Positions 52,401 to 61,131 of a DNA stretch of 64,000 nt are shown one piece after another; within the stretch, counting starts at the first letter, position 1; each line of letters begins with the position of its first letter. A model generated the notes under the pieces. It made no database searches. It was not told where the DNA came from and saw only the letters and a program-made list of their open reading frames with translations. The DNA is taken from assembly GCA_913048385.1 (NCBI GenBank), contig CAJWVZ010000002.1:62001-126000 (forward strand), given 5' to 3'. The position numbers and the translations under genes are program-made. This DNA is from an uncultured Gammaproteobacteria bacterium (lineage in GTDB: Bacteria; Pseudomonadota; Gammaproteobacteria; Pseudomonadales; Pseudohongiellaceae).

Positions 52401-53436
52401 TCCCACGCTGACTGGAGAGATCATTGGACCCTCCTCTAGGAGAAACTCTTAACTCGGAAACCGAACTAGAACTGTCGGCTCCAGTGATGGCGTCATAGTA
52501 TTTTTCTCGTTCTAACGTCAATAAAGCATCAATGACTTCTTTTATTTCTAGCAAAGAACTAGCATCATCGCCGATCGCTCGAACAGTCGATTCGCTTCTG
52601 CCCAAAGCCTCTTCAAAATCTAACATCCTCGAATTAAAATTCGAAAATTGACCGTCTAACCTAACAAGATTCTCTCTAACGTTAGCAGTTTGCGCAGCCA
52701 CTTCTGCGCTCAGCTCTTGAGAATAGTTCAGTAATTGACCCTGAATTTCTTGCTCAGTACTCAGATAGCTTACCTTACTTTCATCAACATCAAGGCCTAA
52801 CCTCTCAATATCAGCAGCCAAATCTTCTAATCCAACCTGCATCGACACCAACTGCGAACGCGCCTCATTAAAACTAGTAAGTCCAGAATTAAGCTCTACA
52901 ATCCTTTTACCTAAAGCAAGACTAAGATTACCGAATTCTTCATTCTTTGACGAAAAACTTAAACTTGTAATCAGAAAAAATATGAGAGAAACGACTATCG
53001 AAGTCACAGCAGCACCAACGATGACTATAGAGAATTTTTTTTGAATATTTCGTTGCGCTGAAAAATCGTCTAACGCTGCAATTAAAGAATTTTCCCGCGT
53101 TAATAGACTTTGAGTATTTGCTTCGAGCCGCGGCATCCCTTCAGCCAGGGTCTGTGACCAAGAGCTTAACTTGGGTACAAAGTCTTCTATTATTTTTTCG
53201 CTTCGCGGTGGCTCTTCATCTGTAAGTTCCGCTGATGAGACTACCGGATTTAAGTCCTCTGATTTCTCTTCGACTACTTTTTCTTGAGGCTTAGTTTGTT
53301 GAGTGGATGGCTTAAGTTTCTTCTCAACTGCTTTCTTTTTCGGCTTCTTACGAATACGAACTCCAGAGCTAGTCTCTTTCACTGCAGAGTCTTCTCCAAT
53401 TTCAGGCTCTATTGTTCTATCAATTTTTCCAGCCAT
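52381..53436 (-). CDS. Unknown coiled-coil membrane protein
   Basis: 351 residues, not recognised. A basic and acidic N-terminal part (KKPKKKAVEKKLKPS near 30-45) leads to one membrane helix (about 137-160, IVIVGAAVTSIVVSLIFFLI). A long region of coiled-coil character follows (about 165-310, e.g. LGKRIVELNSGLTSFNEARS). The topology resembles membrane receptors or structural polar proteins, but no signalling domain is seen. It converges on the preceding membrane-anchored gene. Confidence 0.75.
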   Translation of the reverse strand: MAGKIDRTIEPEIGEDSAVKETSSGVRIRKKPKKKAVEKKLKPSTQQTKPQEKVVEEKSEDLNPVVSSAELTDEEPPRSEKIIEDFVPKLSSWSQTLAEGMPRLEANTQSLLTRENSLIAALDDFSAQRNIQKKFSIVIVGAAVTSIVVSLIFFLITSLSFSSKNEEFGNLSLALGKRIVELNSGLTSFNEARSQLVSMQVGLEDLAADIERLGLDVDESKVSYLSTEQEIQGQLLNYSQELSAEVAAQTANVRENLVRLDGQFSNFNSRMLDFEEALGRSESTVRAIGDDASSLLEIKEVIDALLTLEREKYYDAITGADSSSSVSELRVSPRGGSNDLSSQRGINLDLP

Positions 53437-53648
53437 ATTCTATGCCCCAGACTATTATACCCAGATCCACGATAACAATTTTGTTAAAGCGGAAAATACG
53501 ATTTAAATGTTGAAACCGACATCGCCACTAATAGGGTTAGAGGTTTATTTCTTAGCTCATTAATTAGGGCACTGCGGCTCAAGCAGGCTACTCTCGGGTC
53601 TCCAATCGTCAGTTATGTTTGAAATTTTAGAACTTATCATAACACTTC

Positions 53649-55349
53649 TTAAACGGCGCCCTCTGCTATCAGATCGGCGGCGTAATGAGCGGCTCGTGCA
53701 CTGAAGGCCATATAGGTTAGCGAGGGATTTTGGCATGCGGCAGAGGTCATAAAAGAACCATCGGTTATAAAAAGATTAGGGACATCGTGAGATTGGCACC
53801 AGGAGTTCAATACGGAAGAACTAGGGTCTCTCCCCATCCGCGCGCTGCCCATTTCATGGATCCTATTTCCTGGTTTAGTCAAAGAGACAGGTGTCGAGGT
53901 GATATTTGTACAGCCTGCCGCACGCAGCATGGCTACTGAATCCTTACTGGCTTCCTCGAGCATCCTATACTCATTACTACCATAAGTTACATTAAAAAAT
54001 GCCAAGGGCAGCCCCCACTTATCTTTCTTTTTTGAATGCAGCGTGACCCGGTTTTCAGGGTTCGGCAATTGCTCTCCGAACGCGCTGATGCCTATCCGCC
54101 AGGGGCTTGGTGCGCGATGAGCCTCCTTAAATTCGCGTCCGATTCCCGGAATTCGACCTCCTGCATTGCCAAGAGGGCTAGCGCCACCTTGGAATCCGAA
54201 CCCTCGGCTATAAGGTTTATCTCTACCATGCAGGTTCGAATATCGGGGAATATAAATACCTCCACTCGGACGCCGCCCATAGACTTTCATATTGTCATAA
54301 CCACTAAGAATACCAGAAGCGTTGGCTCCACTAACATGATCCATCAGGTTTCGACCGACCTGACCGGAACTGTTAGCAAGCCCATCAGGAAAGTAGGATG
54401 ACTTGCTTTGTAACAAAATCATCGCAGATGCTATCGTCGAAGCGTTCAAAAAAACAACGCGCGCTTTATATGTGGTCCGTGAATTGTCCTCTGAGTCAAT
54501 TACTCTGACTCCCGTAACTTTATTTTGCTCGGCGTCGTAATCTAATGACTCTACTATCGCATTATGAACTATCGTCAGATTATTCGTTCTCTTTGCCGCC
54601 GGCAAAGTTGCATTCAGAGACGAGAAATAGGCCTTGAAGCTGCAGCCTTTATGACAATGGTTACGAGCCTGACAATTACTTCGGCCCAAGGATTTTTGTT
54701 CGGCTGTAGCATCAGTTAGGTGAGCAATCCTAGCTGCAATAACGTTCCTCTCAGGAAATTTATTTTCAACCCCTTGCTTAAGCGCTTTTTCAGCGTCGGT
54801 TAACTCAAAGGCTGGCTGGAAAATACTATCGGGGAGCTGCGGGAGGTCTTCGGACGCCCCCGAAACTCCAATAAACTGCTCAACCTTTTCGTACCATGGT
54901 TTGATATCCGAATACCGTACCGGCCAATCAATAGCGACACCCTCTTTTTTATTTGCCTCAAAATCAAGGTCACTTAACCGATATGTCTGCCTCGACCACA
55001 TAATAGAACGCCCAGCAGTGTGATAACCGCGCAACCAATCGTAGCTAGTACCCTCAGCTTCCTCGTAGGGATGGTCGCTATCTTTAACCCAAAAGTGTTT
55101 TGTGGACTCCTTGATTGCGTATGCCACTCCTCCGTATTGCCTCGGGTAGTGCTCTGCAATTTCATCCTGAGCAACACTATCAAGGTTAGGGGTCTGCCAA
55201 GGAGTCAAATGATCTGTATAGTCCCGTTCTGGGATGATTTCAGGGCCTCTCTCCAACAGCAAGACTTTTAGCCCGCGCTCAGTCAGCTCTTTGGCTGACA
55301 TACCGCCGCTCATGCCCGACCCCACTACAATTGCATCAAAATCTGCCAC
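53649..55349 (-). CDS. GMC oxidoreductase, sugar-dehydrogenase type, with CX5CX3C
   Basis: 566 residues. FAD-binding VVGSGMSGGMSAKELTERG at the N-terminus, and the GMC C-terminal segment HEMGSARMGRDPSSSVLN with NPSLTYMAFSARAAHYAADL. Cysteines 226, 232 and 236 form CX5CX3C, the spacing known from the [3Fe-4S] site of FAD-glucose dehydrogenase alpha subunits. It has no signal of its own and would leave with the Tat-signalled small subunit encoded just upstream. The substrate is probably a sugar or glycoside, oxidised in the periplasm. It is the last gene of the sugar locus. Confidence 0.88.
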   Translation of the reverse strand: MADFDAIVVGSGMSGGMSAKELTERGLKVLLLERGPEIIPERDYTDHLTPWQTPNLDSVAQDEIAEHYPRQYGGVAYAIKESTKHFWVKDSDHPYEEAEGTSYDWLRGYHTAGRSIMWSRQTYRLSDLDFEANKKEGVAIDWPVRYSDIKPWYEKVEQFIGVSGASEDLPQLPDSIFQPAFELTDAEKALKQGVENKFPERNVIAARIAHLTDATAEQKSLGRSNCQARNHCHKGCSFKAYFSSLNATLPAAKRTNNLTIVHNAIVESLDYDAEQNKVTGVRVIDSEDNSRTTYKARVVFLNASTIASAMILLQSKSSYFPDGLANSSGQVGRNLMDHVSGANASGILSGYDNMKVYGRRPSGGIYIPRYSNLHGRDKPYSRGFGFQGGASPLGNAGGRIPGIGREFKEAHRAPSPWRIGISAFGEQLPNPENRVTLHSKKKDKWGLPLAFFNVTYGSNEYRMLEEASKDSVAMLRAAGCTNITSTPVSLTKPGNRIHEMGSARMGRDPSSSVLNSWCQSHDVPNLFITDGSFMTSAACQNPSLTYMAFSARAAHYAADLIAEGAV

Positions 55350-55401
55350 AGCTTCACCCTCGCTATCATGACTTTTTAATATTTATTCTTATTCGATCTG
55401 C

Positions 55402-55935
55402 TTACGTAAGCTCGACACTTGGATCCCAGCGGCCCGGAATTGCGACCCACTTAAGCTCCTCTGTCGCTCCTCTTTCGGTAGCAAAATAAGCCGAGGTAAC
55501 ATAACTTTTGAAATCTCTGTAACCAGACCAATCATTACTATCAGAAAAAGCTTCAGTATCGAGCTGTATTAAAGCATCTTCAGAACCCCTCAGACCGGCA
55601 GATAAAAAATTCCCGTTAGTCGTCTCATTTAAACGAACAGAGATTTTCTTAAGAGCTGAAAGATGCTTAACCTGAGTCTCCTCATTAGCCCAAGCGGACA
55701 TTAATCCATCGAGATACCCAACAACATTTACATCACTTGCACCAACGGTCTCAGTAGTTGGAATAATAAGATCAGCCAACTTTTCCACCAACTGCCATTC
55801 CGATTCGTCATAAAAACGAACCGTACCGTCAGGGCTTGTCGCATTAATATAACCCTCGCCATCACAAGCTGAGAGCGCAGCCACACCTCCGACTGAAACT
55901 ATCAAACCCTGAATAAACTCTCTTCTTGTTTTCAT
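55402..55935 (-). CDS. Gluconate 2-dehydrogenase subunit 3-like protein, Tat lipoprotein
   Basis: 177 residues. A twin-arginine signal (TRREFIQGLIVSVGG) ends in LSAC, so the mature protein may be lipidated. The body WQLVEKLADLIIPTTETVGA fits the small (gamma) subunit family that accompanies GMC dehydrogenases and carries them through the Tat pore. It lies 52 nt upstream of the GMC gene. Confidence 0.88.
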   Translation of the reverse strand: MKTRREFIQGLIVSVGGVAALSACDGEGYINATSPDGTVRFYDESEWQLVEKLADLIIPTTETVGASDVNVVGYLDGLMSAWANEETQVKHLSALKKISVRLNETTNGNFLSAGLRGSEDALIQLDTEAFSDSNDWSGYRDFKSYVTSAYFATERGATEELKWVAIPGRWDPSVELT

Positions 55936-56005
55936 GAAAAAATCCTTTTAACTGAGGATGAACTGAAACTGGATCTATCGGCAATTGCAGCCGTAACTTA
56001 CTATC

Positions 56006-56854
56006 TTAAAATGTCATCGTGCTTAAAGCGCGATAACTGTCACTGACCGAGGTAAAAGCATCTGTCGGGTTGTCATGCTCAACAAAATAATGTTTGACTC
56101 CCGCTAATTCAGCCCGAGTGAAAATGGATTGAAAATTAATTTCTCCGTTTCCTACCGCAACCATATTCCCGTCTGTTGCCCGATCTTTTACATGAAGCAT
56201 CGTAAAACGGCCTGGATATTTTTCAAAATAAGGAATTGGATCGACCCCAGCATGCGCTATCCAATATAAGTCTAACTCGAAATCAACAAGAGAGTCCTCC
56301 GTCTCCTCGAGAATTAAATCATACGCAACCACGCCCTTGATAGATTGAAACTCAAAGTCATGATTATGATATCCAATTCTTAAACCTGCTTTTTTGCACG
56401 ACTCTCCAGCCAAATTTAAAGTTTCAATGAGCTGTTTATAGTGGCTTTCCGTTCTTTCACTCGGTGCCAAGTACGGGATTACTATATTCTTTTGGCCCAG
56501 AACTAAAGCGCGCTCAATTTCGAAGTCAAGGTCATCACGAACAGCTTGCCATGGAATATGCGCCGCCGGAGAAACCAACCCGTTTGTATCAAGCACCTTC
56601 CGCACCTGAATCGGCGTAAGATCAAAGTACCCAGCAAACTCAACTTCGCTGTAACCAAGCTCTGCAACGCGAGCCAAAGTCCCTTCGAAGTCATCTTCCA
56701 TTTCCTTTCGCATTGTATAGAGTTGTAAACCAAGACGTTCTATACGCCGCTTTACTGCAGCACCCTCAGCGGCCGAAACCAAAGAGGCGCCGTAAAAGCC
56801 AGTCGCTAAGGAAATTGAACCTTCCAAAAACTGCCTCCGGTTAAGTTTATTCAT
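56006..56854 (-). CDS. Periplasmic sugar isomerase/epimerase-like TIM-barrel protein
   Basis: 282 residues of the xylose isomerase-like TIM family. A Tat signal (LNRRQFLEGSISLATGF) begins the protein. Metal-site candidates lie in HNHDFEF, FELDLYW, MLHVKD and FVEHDNP. I chose the ATG at 56854 with TGAGGA upstream; an earlier ATG adds ten residues before the signal. Relatives act on keto-sugars and inositols; a periplasmic step on oxidised glycoside is inferred from the Tat signal and the adjacent dehydrogenase. Confidence 0.85.
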   Translation of the reverse strand: MNKLNRRQFLEGSISLATGFYGASLVSAAEGAAVKRRIERLGLQLYTMRKEMEDDFEGTLARVAELGYSEVEFAGYFDLTPIQVRKVLDTNGLVSPAAHIPWQAVRDDLDFEIERALVLGQKNIVIPYLAPSERTESHYKQLIETLNLAGESCKKAGLRIGYHNHDFEFQSIKGVVAYDLILEETEDSLVDFELDLYWIAHAGVDPIPYFEKYPGRFTMLHVKDRATDGNMVAVGNGEINFQSIFTRAELAGVKHYFVEHDNPTDAFTSVSDSYRALSTMTF

Positions 56855-56905
56855 AAATATCCTCAGAATTTCCGTTTTTATCAAAACACAAAATAATTAT
56901 GGAGT

Positions 56906-58060
56906 CTAATGTAGCGACCTCCAGACACCGCCAGCCTTGGAGGAGGCAACCGCTGCTTTGACGAATCGCACACCATTTACTCCATCTGTCACCTTGGGTA
57001 GAGCATCCTTCTCAACTTGACTTGATTTACTTGAGGATTGTCGGAGGTGATCCGCAAAGTCTCTGTAAAGATTTGCAAATCCCTCAATAAAACCTTCTGG
57101 ATGACCTGCCGGTATTCGGATAGATTCATTAGCAAACGTCCCAAGCCCGGGGCCACCTCTAGTCAAAGTGTTGGTAGGGCCACCAAGCGGTTTAAATTCT
57201 AAAAAGTTTGGTGCTTCCTGATGCCACTCGAGACTGCCTTGGTCGCCATAAACACGCAATTGCAGCCCATTTTCATGCCCGCAAGCTATCTGACTCGCCC
57301 AAAGCATACCCTTCAAGCCACTCTCATATCGCAATAGAATATGTGCGTTATCATCAAGGACCCTGCCAAGAACAAAGGAGTCTAAATCTGCAAGCAGACT
57401 ATGCGGCTTTTCGCCCGTTACAAACTCAGCCAGATGATAAGCATGAGTTCCAATATCACCAATCGCTCCGCCCTCGCCGGCTTGCGATGGATCTGTGCGC
57501 CAAGCAGCCTGCTTTTGACCAGAGGCTTCGATATCTGTTGCAAGCCAATCCTGAGGATACTCAACTTGCACAACTCTTAGCTTACCCAATCTGCCCGATG
57601 AAATTATCTCTCTAGCCTCTCTTACCATTGGATAACCACTATAGTTGTAGGTCACCATAAAACGTGTGCCCACACTATTTACCAATCGTTCAAGTTCTTC
57701 AGCCTGCTTGAGATCAGAAGTAATTGGCTTGTCACATATAACGTGGAACCCTGCCTGTATCATAGTTTTAGCTTGGTCAAAATGAAGATTATTTGGAGTA
57801 ACAATAATGGCAACCTCAATCCCGTTTTCTTTTTCGGCTTCTGCACTCGCCATTTCAGACGGCGTTCGATAAATCCTCTCTGAATCCAAACCTAGACCAA
57901 TCCCGAATTTTATACTTTTCAGATAATCCGCACTAAAGCACCCTGCAACTAATTCGAATCGATTGTCCATCCGCGCAGCTAACCGATGCACTTCACCGAT
58001 AAAAGCATTCGGACCACCACCGATCATTCCTATTCGGATTTTTTTAAATGCTTCAGTCAC
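56906..58060 (-). CDS. Gfo/Idh/MocA-family NAD(P)-dependent oxidoreductase
   Basis: 384 residues. The Rossmann start IRIGMIGGGPNAFIGEVHRL and the family motif CDKPITSDLKQAEEL (near 111-125) are clear; a C-terminal alpha/beta substrate domain follows. These enzymes oxidise or reduce sugar and inositol hydroxyls. Its start overlaps the end of the upstream isomerase gene by 4 nt. Confidence 0.92.
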   Translation of the reverse strand: MTEAFKKIRIGMIGGGPNAFIGEVHRLAARMDNRFELVAGCFSADYLKSIKFGIGLGLDSERIYRTPSEMASAEAEKENGIEVAIIVTPNNLHFDQAKTMIQAGFHVICDKPITSDLKQAEELERLVNSVGTRFMVTYNYSGYPMVREAREIISSGRLGKLRVVQVEYPQDWLATDIEASGQKQAAWRTDPSQAGEGGAIGDIGTHAYHLAEFVTGEKPHSLLADLDSFVLGRVLDDNAHILLRYESGLKGMLWASQIACGHENGLQLRVYGDQGSLEWHQEAPNFLEFKPLGGPTNTLTRGGPGLGTFANESIRIPAGHPEGFIEGFANLYRDFADHLRQSSSKSSQVEKDALPKVTDGVNGVRFVKAAVASSKAGGVWRSLH

Positions 58061-59115
58061 CGGTTAAGACCCAAAATCGCTTTATTAAGCGATTCATCGC
58101 TTCCTGAATCTGCAAAATCATCAAAAGCTCGATCAGTGACACGAATAATGTGGGTATCAATAAATTCTGCGCCCTCTCTAGCGCCATCTTCAGGATGTTT
58201 CAAGCAGCACTCCCATTCCAAAACTGCCCAGCCATGAAAATTCATCGCGGCAAGCTTAGAGAACATAGCACGGAAATTTACTTGCCCATCTCCTAACGAT
58301 CGAAACCTGCCAGCTCTATCAACCCAACTTTGATAACCACCATAAACTCCCTGTTTTGCTGTAGGGTTAAATTCTGCGTCTTTGATATGGACCATATTAA
58401 TACGTTCCCGATACACATCCATAAAACCTAAGTAATCCAACTGCTGAAGGACCAAGTGACTCGGATCAAAAAGAATATTTGCTCTAGGATGATGCCCTAC
58501 TCGATCCAAGAACATCTCAAAACTCACACCGTCGTGTAAATCCTCGCCAGGATGAATCTCAAAACCAATGCTCACCCCAGCGTCATCAAAAGCGTCAAGT
58601 ATGGGCAACCAACGTCTCGCAAGTTCATCAAACGCTAGCTCAATAAGTCCAGCAGGCCGCTGTGGCCATGGATATAAATATGGCCAAGCAAGAGCACCAG
58701 AAAAACTTGCGTGATCAGTTAGACCCAAATTTCGTGATGCCCGAGCAGCCATCATTAGCTGATCTACCGCCCATTCTTGTCGGGCCTTTGGCCTGCCGTG
58801 AAATTTATTCGGAGCAAACCCGTCAAACATCTGATCGTACGCCGGATGAACAGCCACCAGCTGCCCTTGCAGGTGTGTCGACAACTCAGTTACTTCGATG
58901 TCATGATTCGCTAACACGCCCCGTACTTCGTCACAATAGTCGGAGCTTTCAGCAGCTAATTCCAAATTAAAGAGGCGATCATCCCAGCTTGGGATTTGAA
59001 CCCCCTTAAAACCGCAATCAGAGGCCCATCCCGCTATTTCGGAAAGAGAGGCAAAAGGGGGCTCATCGCCGACAAACTGTGCTAAGAATACCGCAGGTCC
59101 CTTAATTGTCTTCAT
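58057..59115 (-). CDS. Cytoplasmic sugar phosphate isomerase/epimerase-like TIM-barrel protein
   Basis: 352 residues without a signal peptide. Conserved metal-site segments FEIHPGEDLHD, FDPSHLVLQQ, MVHIKDAEF and LEWECCLKHPEDG mark the IolE/xylose isomerase-like family. With the coupled Gfo/Idh/MocA enzyme it would process the imported sugar derivative. The substrate is unknown. Confidence 0.9.
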   Translation of the reverse strand: MKTIKGPAVFLAQFVGDEPPFASLSEIAGWASDCGFKGVQIPSWDDRLFNLELAAESSDYCDEVRGVLANHDIEVTELSTHLQGQLVAVHPAYDQMFDGFAPNKFHGRPKARQEWAVDQLMMAARASRNLGLTDHASFSGALAWPYLYPWPQRPAGLIELAFDELARRWLPILDAFDDAGVSIGFEIHPGEDLHDGVSFEMFLDRVGHHPRANILFDPSHLVLQQLDYLGFMDVYRERINMVHIKDAEFNPTAKQGVYGGYQSWVDRAGRFRSLGDGQVNFRAMFSKLAAMNFHGWAVLEWECCLKHPEDGAREGAEFIDTHIIRVTDRAFDDFADSGSDESLNKAILGLNR

Positions 59116-59132
59116 GGAACACTCCTCTTAGA

Positions 59133-60095
59133 TCAGAAAGGTGAATCTGGGAAATAATAATCGTCAGCGTTTTGTTCCGTGATTAACGGAGAACTAAGAA
59201 TATACTCTCCCTCAATTGGCGCATCCGCTAAAAGCTTTATTGTTGTAAGCTCCATGGCTGTTGAAATCATTCCAGGAGGGTAAAGAACATCGACGGGCGT
59301 GAGTTTGTCACCCCCTTTAACCCGCCGAATAATGTCCTTCATCCCTCCCCCGCCAACAACAAACAGCTCATCCTGCCGTCTTGCTTGCCGGACCGCTTGT
59401 ATGACACCGATAGCAATATCATCATCCTGAGCCCATACCGCATCGATCTTTGGGAACCTTGATAAAAAATCTTGCATTACTGTAAAGCCGTCATCTCGAT
59501 TCCAGTTAGCATACTGAGAATCTAGAACCTCTATACCAGTATCAGCTATCACTGACATAAAGCCCTCAAATCGTTGCTCATCAATTACCGTTGGCATTCC
59601 TCGAAGAATAACGATTTTTCCATTCTCATCTAACCGACCCTTAATATAGTTTGCAGAAACACGGCCCATCTGGTTATTATTTCCAGCCACATAAAAATCA
59701 CGGATACTAGGGTCGGTTAATCCTCGGTCAACCACAGTAACGAAAACACCTGAACGCTTTACGTTTCGGACCGGCCCTGTCAAGGCAGCTGATTCAAATG
59801 GCAAGATAACAAGAGCATCAATCTGATGAATCGTTAGTAAATCCTCGAGATCATTTGCCTGCTCAGACGCATTGCTTGCCGTAGCCAAAATAATTTTGAG
59901 TTCTGGATACTGACTTTCAAGACGACTTTTAGTTTTCTCTGCGTGAAAATTAAGTCCCCCCGCCCATCCATGTGTCGCAGCTGGAACTGAGACACCGAGA
60001 GTCTGAGCGAAACTTGGTGCATGCAACACCAAGCTTAAAAAACTAATCGCAAACACCCGCCTAAAGCGAGCACCAATCTTCATTTTAGGTTTCAT
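59133..60095 (-). CDS. Sugar ABC transporter substrate-binding protein, RbsB type
   Basis: 320 residues. The signal peptide ends LHAPSFA. The periplasmic-binding-protein type 1 fold is visible in LTIHQIDALVILPFESAALT, VDRGLTDPSIRDFYVAGNNN and VWAQDDDIAIGVIQAVRQA. It delivers a sugar to the permease encoded 35 nt upstream. Confidence 0.93.
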   Translation of the reverse strand: MKPKMKIGARFRRVFAISFLSLVLHAPSFAQTLGVSVPAATHGWAGGLNFHAEKTKSRLESQYPELKIILATASNASEQANDLEDLLTIHQIDALVILPFESAALTGPVRNVKRSGVFVTVVDRGLTDPSIRDFYVAGNNNQMGRVSANYIKGRLDENGKIVILRGMPTVIDEQRFEGFMSVIADTGIEVLDSQYANWNRDDGFTVMQDFLSRFPKIDAVWAQDDDIAIGVIQAVRQARRQDELFVVGGGGMKDIIRRVKGGDKLTPVDVLYPPGMISTAMELTTIKLLADAPIEGEYILSSPLITEQNADDYYFPDSPF

Positions 60096-60130
60096 TTAAT
60101 ACTCCTTAAAACGGCGCAAATCATTAAGGC

Positions 60131-61099
60131 TCAGGATTTGACCTGCTCGCCATTTTTCTGCTGGATAACTACTGCAGCTATTATAATAAGCCCTTGCACC
60201 GCCCCATTGAGATAATTGCTCACCATATCTGTCAAATTAAGAATATTCCCAATTAGCGTCAAGATAAGCGCCCCTGCAACCGTACCCCAAACACGGCCGT
60301 ATCCACCCTTCAATGCAGTCCCTCCTATTATCACTGCTGCGATTGCTTCTAATTCCCAGAGCACGCCTGTCTGCCCTGACGCTGAGCCTAAGCGAGGCAC
60401 ATAAATGATCGTAGCAATGGAAACACAAAATCCTTGTATCATAAAGGCCAAGATCTTAATCTTTTCTGTATCGATTGCAGAATAAAGCGAAACTTTTTCA
60501 CTCGACCCAACTGCGAATAAATGCCGTCCAAAAATAGTTTTGTTCATCAAAATATACGCCATTACAGCCAGACCCAAAAATACCCACACTGGATAAGGTA
60601 TCCCTAAAAAATCTCCGTAATAAACACTGCTGTATACGTCATTAATTGTAAAACTTAGCGACAGTGTTCCACCGTCCGCCATGAAGGTTACTAGCGATCG
60701 GTAAATGCCCATAGTTCCAAGCGTAACTATAAACGCCTCGATCTTTGCTTTCGTAGTCAGTAACCCATTAATTAGGCCTGCTAACAACCCCATAGTAATG
60801 GACGCCAATACAGCTATACATATAACAATGATAATAGAATTGATGCTCTGAAATAGAACGTTCATAAGCATAATCATGCAACCAGAAATAAATGCTGCCA
60901 TAGACCCTACGGATAAATCTATCCCGCCTGCCGTAATAACAAATGTCGCACCGATCGCAACGATACCGATAAAAGAACTTCGGGCAAGTATATTTGCCAA
61001 ATTACCGGAGCTGAGGAAGGCCTCATTTACAAAAACGCCGAGCAAAAAAATCAACACTAATGCAATAAAAGGACCTATAGATTTCTTATTTAAAGTCAC
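60131..61099 (-). CDS. Sugar ABC transporter permease, RbsC type
   Basis: 322 residues, mostly membrane segments, with the family signature ITAGGIDLSVGSMAAFISGC and IAAVIIGGTALKGGYGRVWG. It forms the translocation channel with the RbsA-type ATPase encoded immediately upstream. Confidence 0.95.
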   Translation of the reverse strand: MTLNKKSIGPFIALVLIFLLGVFVNEAFLSSGNLANILARSSFIGIVAIGATFVITAGGIDLSVGSMAAFISGCMIMLMNVLFQSINSIIIVICIAVLASITMGLLAGLINGLLTTKAKIEAFIVTLGTMGIYRSLVTFMADGGTLSLSFTINDVYSSVYYGDFLGIPYPVWVFLGLAVMAYILMNKTIFGRHLFAVGSSEKVSLYSAIDTEKIKILAFMIQGFCVSIATIIYVPRLGSASGQTGVLWELEAIAAVIIGGTALKGGYGRVWGTVAGALILTLIGNILNLTDMVSNYLNGAVQGLIIIAAVVIQQKNGEQVKS

Positions 61100-61131
61100 G
61101 ATTCTTCTCTCAAAGATTATTAAATTTTCAA

